64,000 nucleotides of DNA, from positions 16,729 to 80,728 of the forward strand of contig JAZRIW010000006.1 in NCBI GenBank assembly GCA_045645505.1, written 5' to 3'. This DNA is from Fumia sp045645505 (GTDB lineage Bacteria; Bacillota; Clostridia; Oscillospirales; Ruminococcaceae). The notes beneath the pieces are model-generated. The model ran no database searches. It saw only the letters and a list, made by a program, of their open reading frames with translations, and was not told the origin of the DNA. The translations under genes and the position numbers were made by a program. Of the stretch, positions 52,606 through 61,756 are shown piece by piece (position 1 is the stretch's first letter; every line of letters begins with the position of its first letter).

Positions 52606-54039
52606 TTACACAATCTCTACCGAACGACGCTTTGATACCTTTTCAAAAATTTCATCATAAGGTTTGTCACACTCCCAAAAAATCTGTGATGTAAGTGCAT
52701 GTGCAAACCAGATACCACCCGAAAGCTGAGCCGCAACACCTAAAGTTGCATCAGGACGTGTTTCAGCAATAAACTTCGCCATCCTATAAGCGTATTCGCC
52801 ATTTTTCATATAACCCGTCTGAAAATATCTCCAGATAGGTTTCAGCATTTCTTTGTCGTGATTTTTAAGCTTTTCGGAAGAAACACCAAGTACAAATGGG
52901 CCCTGCTGATGTACAAACCTGTCACCACACCAGTCTAAAGTAACAAAACCTTTAAAAAGCATACCAATAGCCCCATTATCACGAAGTGCCATAATATCCC
53001 GGTTAAATTCAATAGTTTTCAAAAATTCTTCATCATTTACTTTTAAAGGATCACCCCAGTACGGGAATGCTCCACAGTTTTCCCAGATAATTTCAACTCG
53101 TTTGTCAACCTTGTCAATAAACTGAAGCTTGTCTTTAACAGAAGTGGCATGAAGTCCGAACTGAATGAGTAAATCAGGAGTTATCTTATAAATCTCCTCA
53201 GATACCATATTCACAAGATCAACAACCGCTTCGGCAATGAGCTTATCACCGATTCTATCAACATTAACTTCGGTAAATGACTGAAAATAAATACCGTCAC
53301 CAGACAGATTTTTATAGTTATTTTTATAGTTTTCAAGGATAGTTTCAGCAAGTTCTTCAAGCGCATTTACTTCCCCGTCCATACAATTTCTGCTCCAGCC
53401 CCAGGCAAACCCCCAAATGACCTTAATATTATATTCGTGAGCATAATTTACAATATCTTCCGCATTGAGCGGTACATAATCATTCCAGATAATAAGCTGA
53501 TTCAATTTAAGACGTGCCATATTTTCGATATAATTTCTGTAATCTGTAATGGGATGCCCCCAGGTAAAAATATTCCTTGTTTTAATCTGAGGTGCCGAAG
53601 AAATATAGTAATCAGGCAAATCAAAGCTAAAAATTTCGTCAACAAGTCTTATCGGGTGATGGTCTTTGGGCACCGCAAATGCAAAATAATCATCGACAAA
53701 ATCTACAGCTCCATAAAAAAGTGAGGTTTCATCGTTTGCAGTAATTAAAACCACCTTGTTTTCGCCCTCATTCGTCACCTTAACAACGTAACCGTCCTCT
53801 TTAATTTCATCTTTTCTAATATATTTTCTGATAATTTCATTTTCATCAAAAATACCGATTACAACTACATTTTTATCAATAACAGCATTATTAACCTGTT
53901 CACAGGGAAGTATATGAATTCTGTAAACCTCCGCATCCCTTAAGATGAGCGCACCCATTTCCTTGTTAATGAGCTCAATCGCCTTTTTCTCCATTCCTTT
54001 ATAAGAAGTGTAAATTATTTTCCAGTTTCTTTTATCCAT
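52606..54039 (-). CDS. Putative glycoside hydrolase with N-terminal hexosaminidase-like domain and TIM barrel
   Basis: 477 residues, no signal peptide. The first 130 resemble the alpha/beta domain that precedes the barrel in GH20, GH67 and GH84 enzymes (VVIGIFDENEIIRKY, then EDGYVVKV, LITANDETSLFYGAVDFVDDYF). The rest looks like a TIM barrel: NIFTWGHPITDYRNYIENMARLKLN, then the strand KVIWGFAWGW, and DGIYFQSFTE which ends in a candidate acid Glu; further on IIWENCGAFPYWGD. I do not recognise a specific family. Its neighbour is a divergent AraC regulator, and no exporter is nearby, so the substrate is probably imported oligosaccharide. No confident promoter. Confidence 0.65.
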   Translation of the reverse strand: MDKRNWKIIYTSYKGMEKKAIELINKEMGALILRDAEVYRIHILPCEQVNNAVIDKNVVVIGIFDENEIIRKYIRKDEIKEDGYVVKVTNEGENKVVLITANDETSLFYGAVDFVDDYFAFAVPKDHHPIRLVDEIFSFDLPDYYISSAPQIKTRNIFTWGHPITDYRNYIENMARLKLNQLIIWNDYVPLNAEDIVNYAHEYNIKVIWGFAWGWSRNCMDGEVNALEELAETILENYKNNYKNLSGDGIYFQSFTEVNVDRIGDKLIAEAVVDLVNMVSEEIYKITPDLLIQFGLHATSVKDKLQFIDKVDKRVEIIWENCGAFPYWGDPLKVNDEEFLKTIEFNRDIMALRDNGAIGMLFKGFVTLDWCGDRFVHQQGPFVLGVSSEKLKNHDKEMLKPIWRYFQTGYMKNGEYAYRMAKFIAETRPDATLGVAAQLSGGIWFAHALTSQIFWECDKPYDEIFEKVSKRRSVEIV

Positions 54040-54142
54040 AACAATTCCCCTTTATCAAATTCATCATCTACCTATATTTTATATCAGAAAATGTTTTTTT
54101 CAATACACAATTTGACTTTAAATGAGTATTATTCGATTTTTC

Positions 54143-54171
54143 TTGACATCCCTTTTTTATTGATATAAAAT
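54143..54171 (+). promoter_or_regulatory. SigA promoter of the AraC-type gene
   Basis: -35 TTGACA (54143-54148, perfect), 17-base spacer, -10 TAAAAT (54166-54171), with AAGGGGTTGAT (54187-54197) as the likely ribosome binding region just downstream. Confidence 0.8.
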
Positions 54172-54192
54172 ATAAAATAATACTTTAAGGGG

Positions 54193-54984
54193 TTGATTTC
54201 AATTTTAAATAAACTATACCAGCTTAATTTTATGGATTTCGATATAAAAAACATATATGCCCTTAAAATGTTCTATGAAAAAACATCAAAATATCTTGAT
54301 TACAGCGAAACTCCAAGAAAAAACAATCTGCTTCATTTTATCGTTAGCGGAGAACGTGAATACATAGTAAACAAAAGAACCTTCACCGTTAAACCCAATA
54401 CCCTTATATTCATTCCCCACAACACCTGCTATAAAACAAGAGCTTTGCAAGATGGAGTAGGAATAGGCATCTGTTTTGATGGTGATATTTTTTCAGACGA
54501 AAAAGATCTTGATGTTTACACTAAAAATGACATCTTACAAAACGAAAAAATAAAAAAACTTTTTGAAAAGGTTTCAGATATTCACAACACAATCCCACGC
54601 AACTTTCTTAAAATCAAACTGACAACAATTAAAATACTCTCTGTTCTGGCAGAAACAGAAAAACCTAAAGAATATGCACTCATCGAAGATGCTGTAACTT
54701 TCATAAACGAAAATTATGAAAAAAATCTCCCTGTTAAAACCTACGCCAACAAATGTAATTTAAGTGAAAGTTATTTCAGAAAAAAGTTCTCAGAACTACT
54801 CGGTAAATCTCCCATCGAGTACAGAAATGAACTTCGTTTTGCCAAAGCAAAACACCTTTACCAGAATAATCATAATACCGAAGAAATTGCCGAAACATTA
54901 GGCTTTTGTGATGCAAGATATATGTTAAAACTTTACAGGCAACAAACCGGAAAATCCTTAAAAAAAGATGCAGAAATCATATAA
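54193..54984 (+). CDS. AraC family regulator with N-terminal cupin-like domain
   Basis: 263 residues or slightly fewer. The N-terminal part (about 30-110) is a cupin-like sensor (LLHFIVSGEREYIVNKRTFTV, then PNTLIFIPHNTCYKT), and the C-terminal 95 residues are two helix-turn-helix units (KTYANKCNLSESYFRKKFSELLG, EEIAETLGFCDARYMLKLYRQQTG). It is divergent from the glycosidase-like gene, its most likely target. The start is unclear: TTG at 54193 is inside the RBS region, an ATT at 54202 has ideal spacing, and the first ATG is at 54232. Confidence 0.85.
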   Translation: MISILNKLYQLNFMDFDIKNIYALKMFYEKTSKYLDYSETPRKNNLLHFIVSGEREYIVNKRTFTVKPNTLIFIPHNTCYKTRALQDGVGIGICFDGDIFSDEKDLDVYTKNDILQNEKIKKLFEKVSDIHNTIPRNFLKIKLTTIKILSVLAETEKPKEYALIEDAVTFINENYEKNLPVKTYANKCNLSESYFRKKFSELLGKSPIEYRNELRFAKAKHLYQNNHNTEEIAETLGFCDARYMLKLYRQQTGKSLKKDAEII

Positions 54985-54989
54985 TCTGA

Positions 54990-55022
54990 TAAAAAAAGCA
55001 GGGCTTTTACCCTGCTTTTTTT
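54990..55022. terminator. Bidirectional terminator between convergent genes
   Basis: AGCAGGG (54997-55003) pairs with CCCTGCT (55010-55016), with an A-run before and a T-run after, so it works in both directions between the AraC gene and the oxidoreductase gene. Confidence 0.9.
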
Positions 55023-57238
55023 TAATAAATTCTCACATCGAATAAACTTATATATGGCTGACCATTTGTAGATTTAAAAACAATTCTCAAAGAATCGCTG
55101 TTTTGCTCACCTAAATCAATTTCATTATAACGCTGATAATTATCTTTAACCTCTGCAACTGTTTTATAATCACCATTTTTATCCTTTATCTGAATTTCAT
55201 AATCCTTTACAAGTAACGGACGCACTCGTTCAGTTCTCGTTTTAGTACATCTTATATACTCTGACAACGATGAATCAAATAAGAGGACAGCTTTTGAAAA
55301 ATCAACAGCCTTTTTAAAATTAAACTCCACAAACTCATTTTCCACACCTTTTGACTGCCATGCATTTGGAAGTTTATATTGCCTTGAATACCCATTTATC
55401 AGATTTTCGCCCTTAAAAACATCCTCTTTCTCAATTGTTTCATAACAAAGATTTTCAGTTGATTTTCTCCAGAGAGCTTTTTTATTTTTAAGAGTTTTAA
55501 CATCAATCCAGGTAATTTCATTTTCTGCGCTCAGAAGATAAGAAGTAACTGTTTCAGTTAAATGTCTGCTACCGCATTTTGCTGAAATTTTATCATTTTC
55601 TTCAATCCAGAGGAAATAAAATCCTGTTTCAAGCTCTTTATTTCCTTCCAAAATCACTTCATTAAAGGTATCAGATTTATTTACTGCCACTTCCCCACTA
55701 AAAATGAGTTTGTCGGGATTATAATTTTCAGGCTTTGAGGGTTTATAAAGCGAATATTTAATTGTTGTATCCTCTGAAGATTTTAAAAACAACTTAATAC
55801 CTGAAAACTTTTTGATAACAGGAAAAGTTATACTATAAGGCATATTAAAAATAAGACTGCCTTCCCCATCAGTATAACCTATATCTCTTACTGACGAAAC
55901 ATTTATAGTAGCTTCCGAAGCAAGATTTTCATTGTCACTATACTTTTTACCGATAATATGCTGGTCATGTTTAAGCAAAACTCTCTGCAATTCATCTATA
56001 TGCTTTTTACCGACATCACGGGGAGTACAATTATACTTTTTACAAAGGAATGCGGCTACCGCGTTAGCCTGTGCCACAGTAGCAAGTGTTGACATAACGC
56101 GTGTACTTCCGAAAGCCACATGGCTTGTTGACATACATCTTCCCGCTAAAAATAAGTTATTGGTATCTTTTGAATAACCTGAGCGATATGGAATCTGATA
56201 CACACCGTCAAGGAAGATATGTCGGTTAATTATTTCCTTAGAATAAAATCCGTCGATTGCATGAAGATCAATCGACCAACCGCCATAACCTACAGTATCG
56301 TCAAAATCTTTTTGCTTTATAAGATCCTCTTCCTTTAAAACATAATCACCTAAAAATCTTCTTCCCTCACGTTTGCCCATAATGGGGGCGATATAAGACA
56401 GTTCATGATTATCAGCATCAAAATTACCGCTGTTTTTGATATAATCCCAGATACCATAAATAAACTGTTTATGATGTTTTATGATATCTTCAGCATCATC
56501 GACCTGATTTAAATTACCATCAATCTCATAAAACCATACAAACTGGTCAAAAGCATCTTTTGGAATTTCTCTGTACTCAAATACGTTAGTCTTTGTGAAA
56601 TCAGTTGCAAAAGATGGTGCCTTATATGAAACAGGATGGTCACGTTTTTCAGAGAAAAACACCATTGTACTTGGCAAAACTGAATTATCAGCTTCATCAG
56701 GTGCTATACTTTCACCAAACTCACTTTTTGATTCTCTTCCATAATGATACCGGGCACCTGAAAGAAATGCAACTGTTCCATCACCTGTATCGTCCATAAA
56801 TACCGGTGCATAAAATTTAAATCTCTTTTCATTTGTACTCTGAGTACCTGCAATATATTTAATCTTTTTGCCTTTCATATGTACTTCATCAATACAGGTA
56901 TTGGGAAACAACAAAAGATTTTCTTCGTTGTAAAGCTTTTCAAGTATAACACTGTCCCATATCCAACGATTTCCGTTAGGATTTCTATAGATATTTTCAG
57001 TAATAAGCTCTTCGATAATACCTGTCTCTCTTGCGTGATTATTAAATTCCTGAGTACCTGTGGCACCGCATATGTTTATCATAATTTCGCCGCTGCCATT
57101 ACCTCCAAAAGACGGACGATTATTTATAAGTACAGTTTTAAGTCCCATACGCGCGGCCTGAATTGCAGCACACACCCCCGGAATACCACCACCGGCAATA
57201 ACAAAATCTGCATCAATTCTTGTAACTTTATTTTTCAT
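55022..57238 (-). CDS. Large FAD-dependent oxidoreductase with C-terminal discoidin-like domain
   Basis: 738 residues. The N-terminal FAD_oxidored (PF12831-type) domain opens with FVIAGGGIPGVCAAIQAARMG and GGNGSGEI, has MDDTGDGTVAFLSGA near residue 150, and a second flavin motif LFLAGRCMSTSHVAFGSTRVM near 365. From about residue 445 the protein is beta-rich; the last 130 residues (VEFNFKKAVDFSKAVLL to the end) look like a coagulation-factor 5/8 or discoidin domain. Such proteins occur with sugar-degradation genes in Bacteroidetes, Planctomycetes and Clostridia, with unknown reactions. No signal peptide. Divergent from a PocR/AraC regulator; its own promoter is not clear. Confidence 0.8.
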   Translation of the reverse strand: MKNKVTRIDADFVIAGGGIPGVCAAIQAARMGLKTVLINNRPSFGGNGSGEIMINICGATGTQEFNNHARETGIIEELITENIYRNPNGNRWIWDSVILEKLYNEENLLLFPNTCIDEVHMKGKKIKYIAGTQSTNEKRFKFYAPVFMDDTGDGTVAFLSGARYHYGRESKSEFGESIAPDEADNSVLPSTMVFFSEKRDHPVSYKAPSFATDFTKTNVFEYREIPKDAFDQFVWFYEIDGNLNQVDDAEDIIKHHKQFIYGIWDYIKNSGNFDADNHELSYIAPIMGKREGRRFLGDYVLKEEDLIKQKDFDDTVGYGGWSIDLHAIDGFYSKEIINRHIFLDGVYQIPYRSGYSKDTNNLFLAGRCMSTSHVAFGSTRVMSTLATVAQANAVAAFLCKKYNCTPRDVGKKHIDELQRVLLKHDQHIIGKKYSDNENLASEATINVSSVRDIGYTDGEGSLIFNMPYSITFPVIKKFSGIKLFLKSSEDTTIKYSLYKPSKPENYNPDKLIFSGEVAVNKSDTFNEVILEGNKELETGFYFLWIEENDKISAKCGSRHLTETVTSYLLSAENEITWIDVKTLKNKKALWRKSTENLCYETIEKEDVFKGENLINGYSRQYKLPNAWQSKGVENEFVEFNFKKAVDFSKAVLLFDSSLSEYIRCTKTRTERVRPLLVKDYEIQIKDKNGDYKTVAEVKDNYQRYNEIDLGEQNSDSLRIVFKSTNGQPYISLFDVRIY

Positions 57239-57251
57239 TATAAAATGCTCC

Positions 57252-57280
57252 TTGACAAAAAAATTATATTTTAATATAAT
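57252..57280 (+). promoter_or_regulatory. Consensus SigA promoter of the PocR/AraC gene
   Basis: Perfect -35 TTGACA (57252-57257), 17-base spacer, perfect -10 TATAAT (57275-57280). The leader to the ATG at 57356 is about 70 bases. The gap is extremely A/T rich, and the same tract must hold the divergent oxidoreductase promoter, which I cannot fix. Confidence 0.8.
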
Positions 57281-57355
57281 TATAATAATATTTTTCTGAT
57301 ATTTCTACAAATAAAATGCTAAAAAATATAAATAAAATGCACACAAGAGGTTTTT

Positions 57356-58141
57356 ATGGAAAATTTACCTTCTCAAATTTTAAATTATATGCGACTTTTG
57401 GAAAATGATTATAAATTATGGGTATCAATCCATTATTCAAAAAAATATCAGTTTTTAAAGTCAGACTCACAATTTTTAAAAATTTCAAATGAATTTAATA
57501 ATCACAAAAACCCATACTGTGCAGAAATTAAAAAATCAGGAAAAATTGAAAAATGCTTTGCTCATCAGACAAAAATCTTAACTGAATCTGAAGATAACAC
57601 TTCTTATATCTGTAAATGTCACGCACAGGTTAAAGAATACATAAAACCCATTATTGTAGATAATGATACAGCACTTTATATAGCTGTAAGCGGCTATGGT
57701 ACAGTATCTGATTCTCTTTGTCCCATTCCCCCAAAAAAAGAATTGCTTGACACTTTGATTTATCCACTTGCGCTTATGTTAAAAAAGCTTATACAAAGTC
57801 TCAACGATACACCATACACTGAAGAAAACAAGCGTTATAATGAAATTTTACTCTATTTAAACGAAAAGCATATCAATGTTTCAATCACTGAAATTTCAAA
57901 GAACTTAAACATCAGTAAATCATATATAAGCCATCTTTTTAAAAAATATAACGGAAAAACTTTAAAAAGCTATTGTAATTCACTTTGTATAATTGATGCA
58001 AAACGTCTTTTAACAAACACATCTCTTTTAGTCAGCGAAATTTCATATTCTTTAGGTTTTGAAAATGTAAGTTATTTTATATCTGTTTTCAAAAAACACA
58101 CAGGAGTTACACCATATAACTTCAAAAAAAAATCGGAGTGA
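57356..58141 (+). CDS. AraC family regulator with PocR sensor domain
   Basis: 261 residues. The N-terminal half (about 15-125) is a PocR domain: NNHKNPYCAEIKKSGKIEKCFAH with its paired cysteines, then CKCHAQVKEYIKPI and LYIAVSGYG. PocR regulates propanediol use in Salmonella, and related domains bind small hydrocarbon ligands. The C-terminal 100 residues carry two helix-turn-helix motifs (VSITEISKNLNISKSYISHLF, VSEISYSLGFENVSYFISVFKKHTG). It is divergent from the FAD oxidoreductase and probably regulates it. The end of the gene lies in the terminator stem. Confidence 0.9.
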   Translation: MENLPSQILNYMRLLENDYKLWVSIHYSKKYQFLKSDSQFLKISNEFNNHKNPYCAEIKKSGKIEKCFAHQTKILTESEDNTSYICKCHAQVKEYIKPIIVDNDTALYIAVSGYGTVSDSLCPIPPKKELLDTLIYPLALMLKKLIQSLNDTPYTEENKRYNEILLYLNEKHINVSITEISKNLNISKSYISHLFKKYNGKTLKSYCNSLCIIDAKRLLTNTSLLVSEISYSLGFENVSYFISVFKKHTGVTPYNFKKKSE

Positions 58142-58158
58142 AATCACTCCGATTTTTT
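58127..58158. terminator. Bidirectional terminator between the PocR gene and hppA
   Basis: AAAAAATCGGAGTGA (58127-58141) pairs with TCACTCCGATTTTTT (58144-58158); the left arm includes the stop codon of the regulator. The genes are convergent. Confidence 0.9.
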
Positions 58159-58166
58159 ATATCTTA

Positions 58167-60248
58167 TTAGAATATTCCTAATCCGCCATAAGCTGCAACG
58201 ATTGTTGCGAAAATAATTGATACCATTGACAAAAGCTTAATCAAAATGTTTACAGAAGGACCGGAAGTATCTTTAAGCGGGTCTCCTACTGTATCACCAA
58301 CTACTGCAGCTTTGTGATTTTCAGAACCTTTACCATTAAAGTTTCCTGCTTCAATATATTTTTTAGCATTATCCCAAGCTCCACCGGAATTTGACATCAT
58401 AATAGCCAATACAAATCCTGAAACAAGAGCACCTGCAAGCATACCTACAACACCATTACAGCCAAGAATCAAGCCAACCATTACCGGAGATATGATACCT
58501 AAAGCAGCGGGTAAAATCATTTCTTTCAATGATGCTTTTGTGCATATATCAATACAGGTTTCGTAATCAGCCTCTGCCTTACCTTCCATAAGACCAGTAA
58601 TTTCTCTGAACTGTCTTCTTACTTCAACAACGATTTTCTGAGCTGCACGACCAACTGCATTCATTGTCATAGCAGAGAACAAGAACGGTAACATCGCACC
58701 GATGAAAAGTCCAATAAGAACGGGGGTGTTTGTTATACTTAAATTCAATAAATTTTCATCTATACCTGAAATCTTATCGGTATAAGAAACAATCAAAGCC
58801 AAAGCTGTTAAAGCTGCTGAACCAATAGCAAATCCTTTTCCTGTTGCCGCTGTAGTATTTCCAAGGGAATCAAGGGCATCAGTTCTTTCACGAACTTCTT
58901 TAGGTAATCCGCTCATTTCAGCTATTCCACCTGCATTATCTGCAACGGGTCCATAAGCATCTGTTGCTAAGGTAATACCAAGAGTTGCGAGCATTCCTAC
59001 AGCAGAAAGTCCTACACCATAAAGACCTGAAGTAAAGGCATTTGCACCACCTGCAAAGAAATAACTTGCAATAACAGAAACACCAACAATAACAACAGGA
59101 ATTGCAGTTGACTTCATACCGAGTGCCAATCCGTCAATAATGATTGTAGCACTACCCGTATTTGAAGATTCAGAAAGTTTCTGAGTGGGTTTATATGTAT
59201 CAGATGTATAGTATTCTGTGAAAAATCCTATTAAAACTCCGGCTAAGAGTCCTGATAAAACTGAGCCGAAAAGACCTATATGTTCAGGTAAAATAAGTTT
59301 AATAACTACCAAACTTGCAATTGTAGAAATTATTGCAGCAGAATATGTACCTTTTCTTAAAGAGCCAAGCAACATTTTTGGTGTAGCACCCTCTTTAGTA
59401 GATACAAACCATGTTGAAATTATAGATGCCAGTATTCCGATACCTGCAATAAGCATAGGCAAAAGAACACCTTTTATTCCTATACCTGCAGCAACAGCAA
59501 GTGCTCCGCAAGATATTATAGAACCAACATAAGATTCATATAAGTCAGCACCCATACCTGCAACGTCACCTACGTTGTCACCAACGTTATCAGCGATACA
59601 AGCAGGATTTCTGGGGTCATCTTCAGGAATTCCTGCTTCTACTTTACCTACAAGGTCAGCACCAACGTCAGCGGCTTTTGTAAAAATACCACCACCAACT
59701 CTTGCGAAAAGAGCCATTGAACTTGCACCCATTCCAAAAGTAAGCATCGCAGCCATAGTTTCCTCAATAGGAAGTTTAAACACAAATTTCAAAAGCATAA
59801 ACCAAAAACTTATATCAAACAATCCCAAACCAACAACTGTCATACCCATAACAGTTCCTGAAGAAAAGGCTATTTTTAATCCTTTGTCGAGACCTTCTCT
59901 TGCACCATTAGCAGTACGGGAGTTTGCATATGTAGCAATTTTCATACCGATAAATCCGGAAAGTGCTGAAAATAATCCACCGGTTATAAATGCAATCGGT
60001 ACAAAGACTGTAAGAAAACCTAATGATGCAAAAACTGAAAGTAACACTACCATTACTACAAAAAATATCCCTACTGTCTTATATTGACGTTTGAGATATG
60101 CCATAGCTCCTTTACGGATTTTTGCAGAGATTTTCTTCATCTCGTCTGTTCCTTCAGGTTTTCTTTTTACCTCAAAAAACTTATAGCATGAAAATAATAA
60201 TGCAATGATTGCAGTAGCCAAAACAAAAACAGAAATATATAACTCCAT
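58167..60248 (-). CDS. hppA: Membrane-bound pyrophosphatase, potassium-dependent type
   Basis: An integral membrane pyrophosphatase that couples PPi hydrolysis to H+ or Na+ pumping. 693 residues with about 16 membrane helices. The substrate motif DVGADLVGKVEAGIPEDDP and DNVGDNVGD is at 194-228, and a second Asp-rich block near 430-445. GNTTAATGKG at 463-472 has alanine where potassium-independent enzymes have lysine, so potassium dependence, and possibly sodium pumping, is inferred. Start at 60248 with GAGGAGG upstream; longer frames lack homology. Confidence 0.95.
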   Translation of the reverse strand: MELYISVFVLATAIIALLFSCYKFFEVKRKPEGTDEMKKISAKIRKGAMAYLKRQYKTVGIFFVVMVVLLSVFASLGFLTVFVPIAFITGGLFSALSGFIGMKIATYANSRTANGAREGLDKGLKIAFSSGTVMGMTVVGLGLFDISFWFMLLKFVFKLPIEETMAAMLTFGMGASSMALFARVGGGIFTKAADVGADLVGKVEAGIPEDDPRNPACIADNVGDNVGDVAGMGADLYESYVGSIISCGALAVAAGIGIKGVLLPMLIAGIGILASIISTWFVSTKEGATPKMLLGSLRKGTYSAAIISTIASLVVIKLILPEHIGLFGSVLSGLLAGVLIGFFTEYYTSDTYKPTQKLSESSNTGSATIIIDGLALGMKSTAIPVVIVGVSVIASYFFAGGANAFTSGLYGVGLSAVGMLATLGITLATDAYGPVADNAGGIAEMSGLPKEVRERTDALDSLGNTTAATGKGFAIGSAALTALALIVSYTDKISGIDENLLNLSITNTPVLIGLFIGAMLPFLFSAMTMNAVGRAAQKIVVEVRRQFREITGLMEGKAEADYETCIDICTKASLKEMILPAALGIISPVMVGLILGCNGVVGMLAGALVSGFVLAIMMSNSGGAWDNAKKYIEAGNFNGKGSENHKAAVVGDTVGDPLKDTSGPSVNILIKLLSMVSIIFATIVAAYGGLGIF

Positions 60249-60310
60249 AATTTTGTGCCTCCTCTTTATAATAACTGTATTCATGCCTGCTTTATAATTA
60301 AGCAAAATAT

Positions 60311-60339
60311 AGCATATCATATTTTTATAAATTTTTCAA
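60311..60339 (-). promoter_or_regulatory. Promoter of hppA
   Basis: Minus strand -35 TTGAAA (60334-60339), 17-base spacer, extended -10 TGaTATGCT (hexamer 60311-60316), about 60 bases before the start codon. Confidence 0.65.
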
Positions 60340-60401
60340 TAGTTTAGAGCATTTTTTTTAATAAAAAACCATTTTAATTTTATTTAAGTAATAATGACAA
60401 T

Positions 60402-60432
60402 CGAATAAAAAAGGAGCACTTCGTGCTCCTTT
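60402..60432 (-). terminator. Intrinsic terminator after the GH4 gene
   Basis: AAAGGAGCAC (60410-60419) pairs with GTGCTCCTTT (60423-60432), a three-base loop, and a T-run follows on the minus strand. Confidence 0.88.
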
Positions 60433-60436
60433 AAAA

Positions 60437-61756
60437 CTAATTAAACTGTGGTAAATAGTTTCCATGTGCCTCTATAAGCTCATCAACCATTTTCTTAATA
60501 GTATCAATATCAAGTTCACTGCCGGTATGAGGGTCCATCATTGCCGCCTGGTATATGTGTTCCTTTTTCCTTGTTTTTGCCGCCTCAATAGTAAGAAGCT
60601 GGACATTGATATTTGACATATTCATTGCAGCACACTGTAGTGGCAACGCACCTACACTGCAAGGTATTATGCCATTTCCATTCACAAGACAAGGTACTTC
60701 TACACACGCATTTTCAGGGAAATTGGAAATAAGATGTCCTTTATTTAAAACATTTCCGCCAATCTGATAAGGCTTATTCTCAACTATACTCTGCATTATC
60801 CATGAAGCGTATTCACGACTTCTTTCATGCTCTTTTATACCGGTTTCAGATAACTCTTTATACTCTTTTTTCCACGCATCAATCTGGTCGATACATCTAC
60901 GCGGATACTCATCTAACGGAATGTTGAATTTTTGGATCAATTCAGGATATTTACTTTTTATGTAAAAAGGATTGTATTCTGCGTTATGTTCGCTGGACTC
61001 TGTGCAATAATATCCGAAATTCCTGATATAATCCATACGAACCTTATCAGTATTTGACGGATTTTCAATATACGCATCAACTTTAGACTTGATTTCCGGA
61101 TAAAGATCAACGCCATTTTTATCCTTGATTTCAAGTAACCATCCCATATGATTAATTCCGGCAATCAGTTCTTTTCTTCCTTCAATTTTATCTTCCATAT
61201 CAAGTGATTTTAAAAGATTCTCTGTGCAAATCTGTACGCTGTGACAAAGACCTACTGTTTTTACAGGGGTATGCTGAAGCATATATCCTGTCAGCATAGC
61301 CATGGGATTGGTGTAATTTAATAATAATGCATCAGGACAAACTTTGGCCATATCCCTTGCAAAATCATCCATAACAGGTATTGTACGAAGTGCACGCATA
61401 ATACCGCCTATCCCCAAAGTATCACCTATTGTCTGACGAAGTCCATATTTTTTAGGCACCTCAAAATCAATAATAGTACAGGGATCGTAACCACCAACCT
61501 GTATAGCATTTACCACAAAACCAGCACCCTTAAGGGCCGCTTTACGATTTTCAACACCTACATAACACTCTATTTTACCGAAGTTTCCCTTCTCTTTCCG
61601 CATTGCCTCCAAAATGGTTCTACTTTCCTCAATACGTGTCGAATCGATATCATAAAGAGCAAACTCGCTGTCCCTTAATGACTCTACACACATACAGTCT
61701 CCTATTACATTTCTTGCGAAAACAGTACTTCCTGCACCTAAAAACGTTATTTTCAT
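60437..61756 (-). CDS. melA: GH4 alpha-galactosidase (MelA type)
   Basis: Glycoside hydrolase family 4 uses NAD+ and Mn2+ to cleave by oxidation, elimination and addition. The 439 residues match MelA closely: NAD motif FLGAGST (5-11), GGYDPCTIIDFEVPKKYGL near 88, the metal ligands Cys171 in GLCHS and His203 in GINHMG, then TESSEHNAEY. Substrates would be melibiose or raffinose-type oligosaccharides; other GH4 activities cannot be excluded. The frame opens at 61774, but GGAGG points to the ATG at 61756. No sugar transporter or regulator is adjacent, which is unusual. Confidence 0.9.
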   Translation of the reverse strand: MKITFLGAGSTVFARNVIGDCMCVESLRDSEFALYDIDSTRIEESRTILEAMRKEKGNFGKIECYVGVENRKAALKGAGFVVNAIQVGGYDPCTIIDFEVPKKYGLRQTIGDTLGIGGIMRALRTIPVMDDFARDMAKVCPDALLLNYTNPMAMLTGYMLQHTPVKTVGLCHSVQICTENLLKSLDMEDKIEGRKELIAGINHMGWLLEIKDKNGVDLYPEIKSKVDAYIENPSNTDKVRMDYIRNFGYYCTESSEHNAEYNPFYIKSKYPELIQKFNIPLDEYPRRCIDQIDAWKKEYKELSETGIKEHERSREYASWIMQSIVENKPYQIGGNVLNKGHLISNFPENACVEVPCLVNGNGIIPCSVGALPLQCAAMNMSNINVQLLTIEAAKTRKKEHIYQAAMMDPHTGSELDIDTIKKMVDELIEAHGNYLPQFN

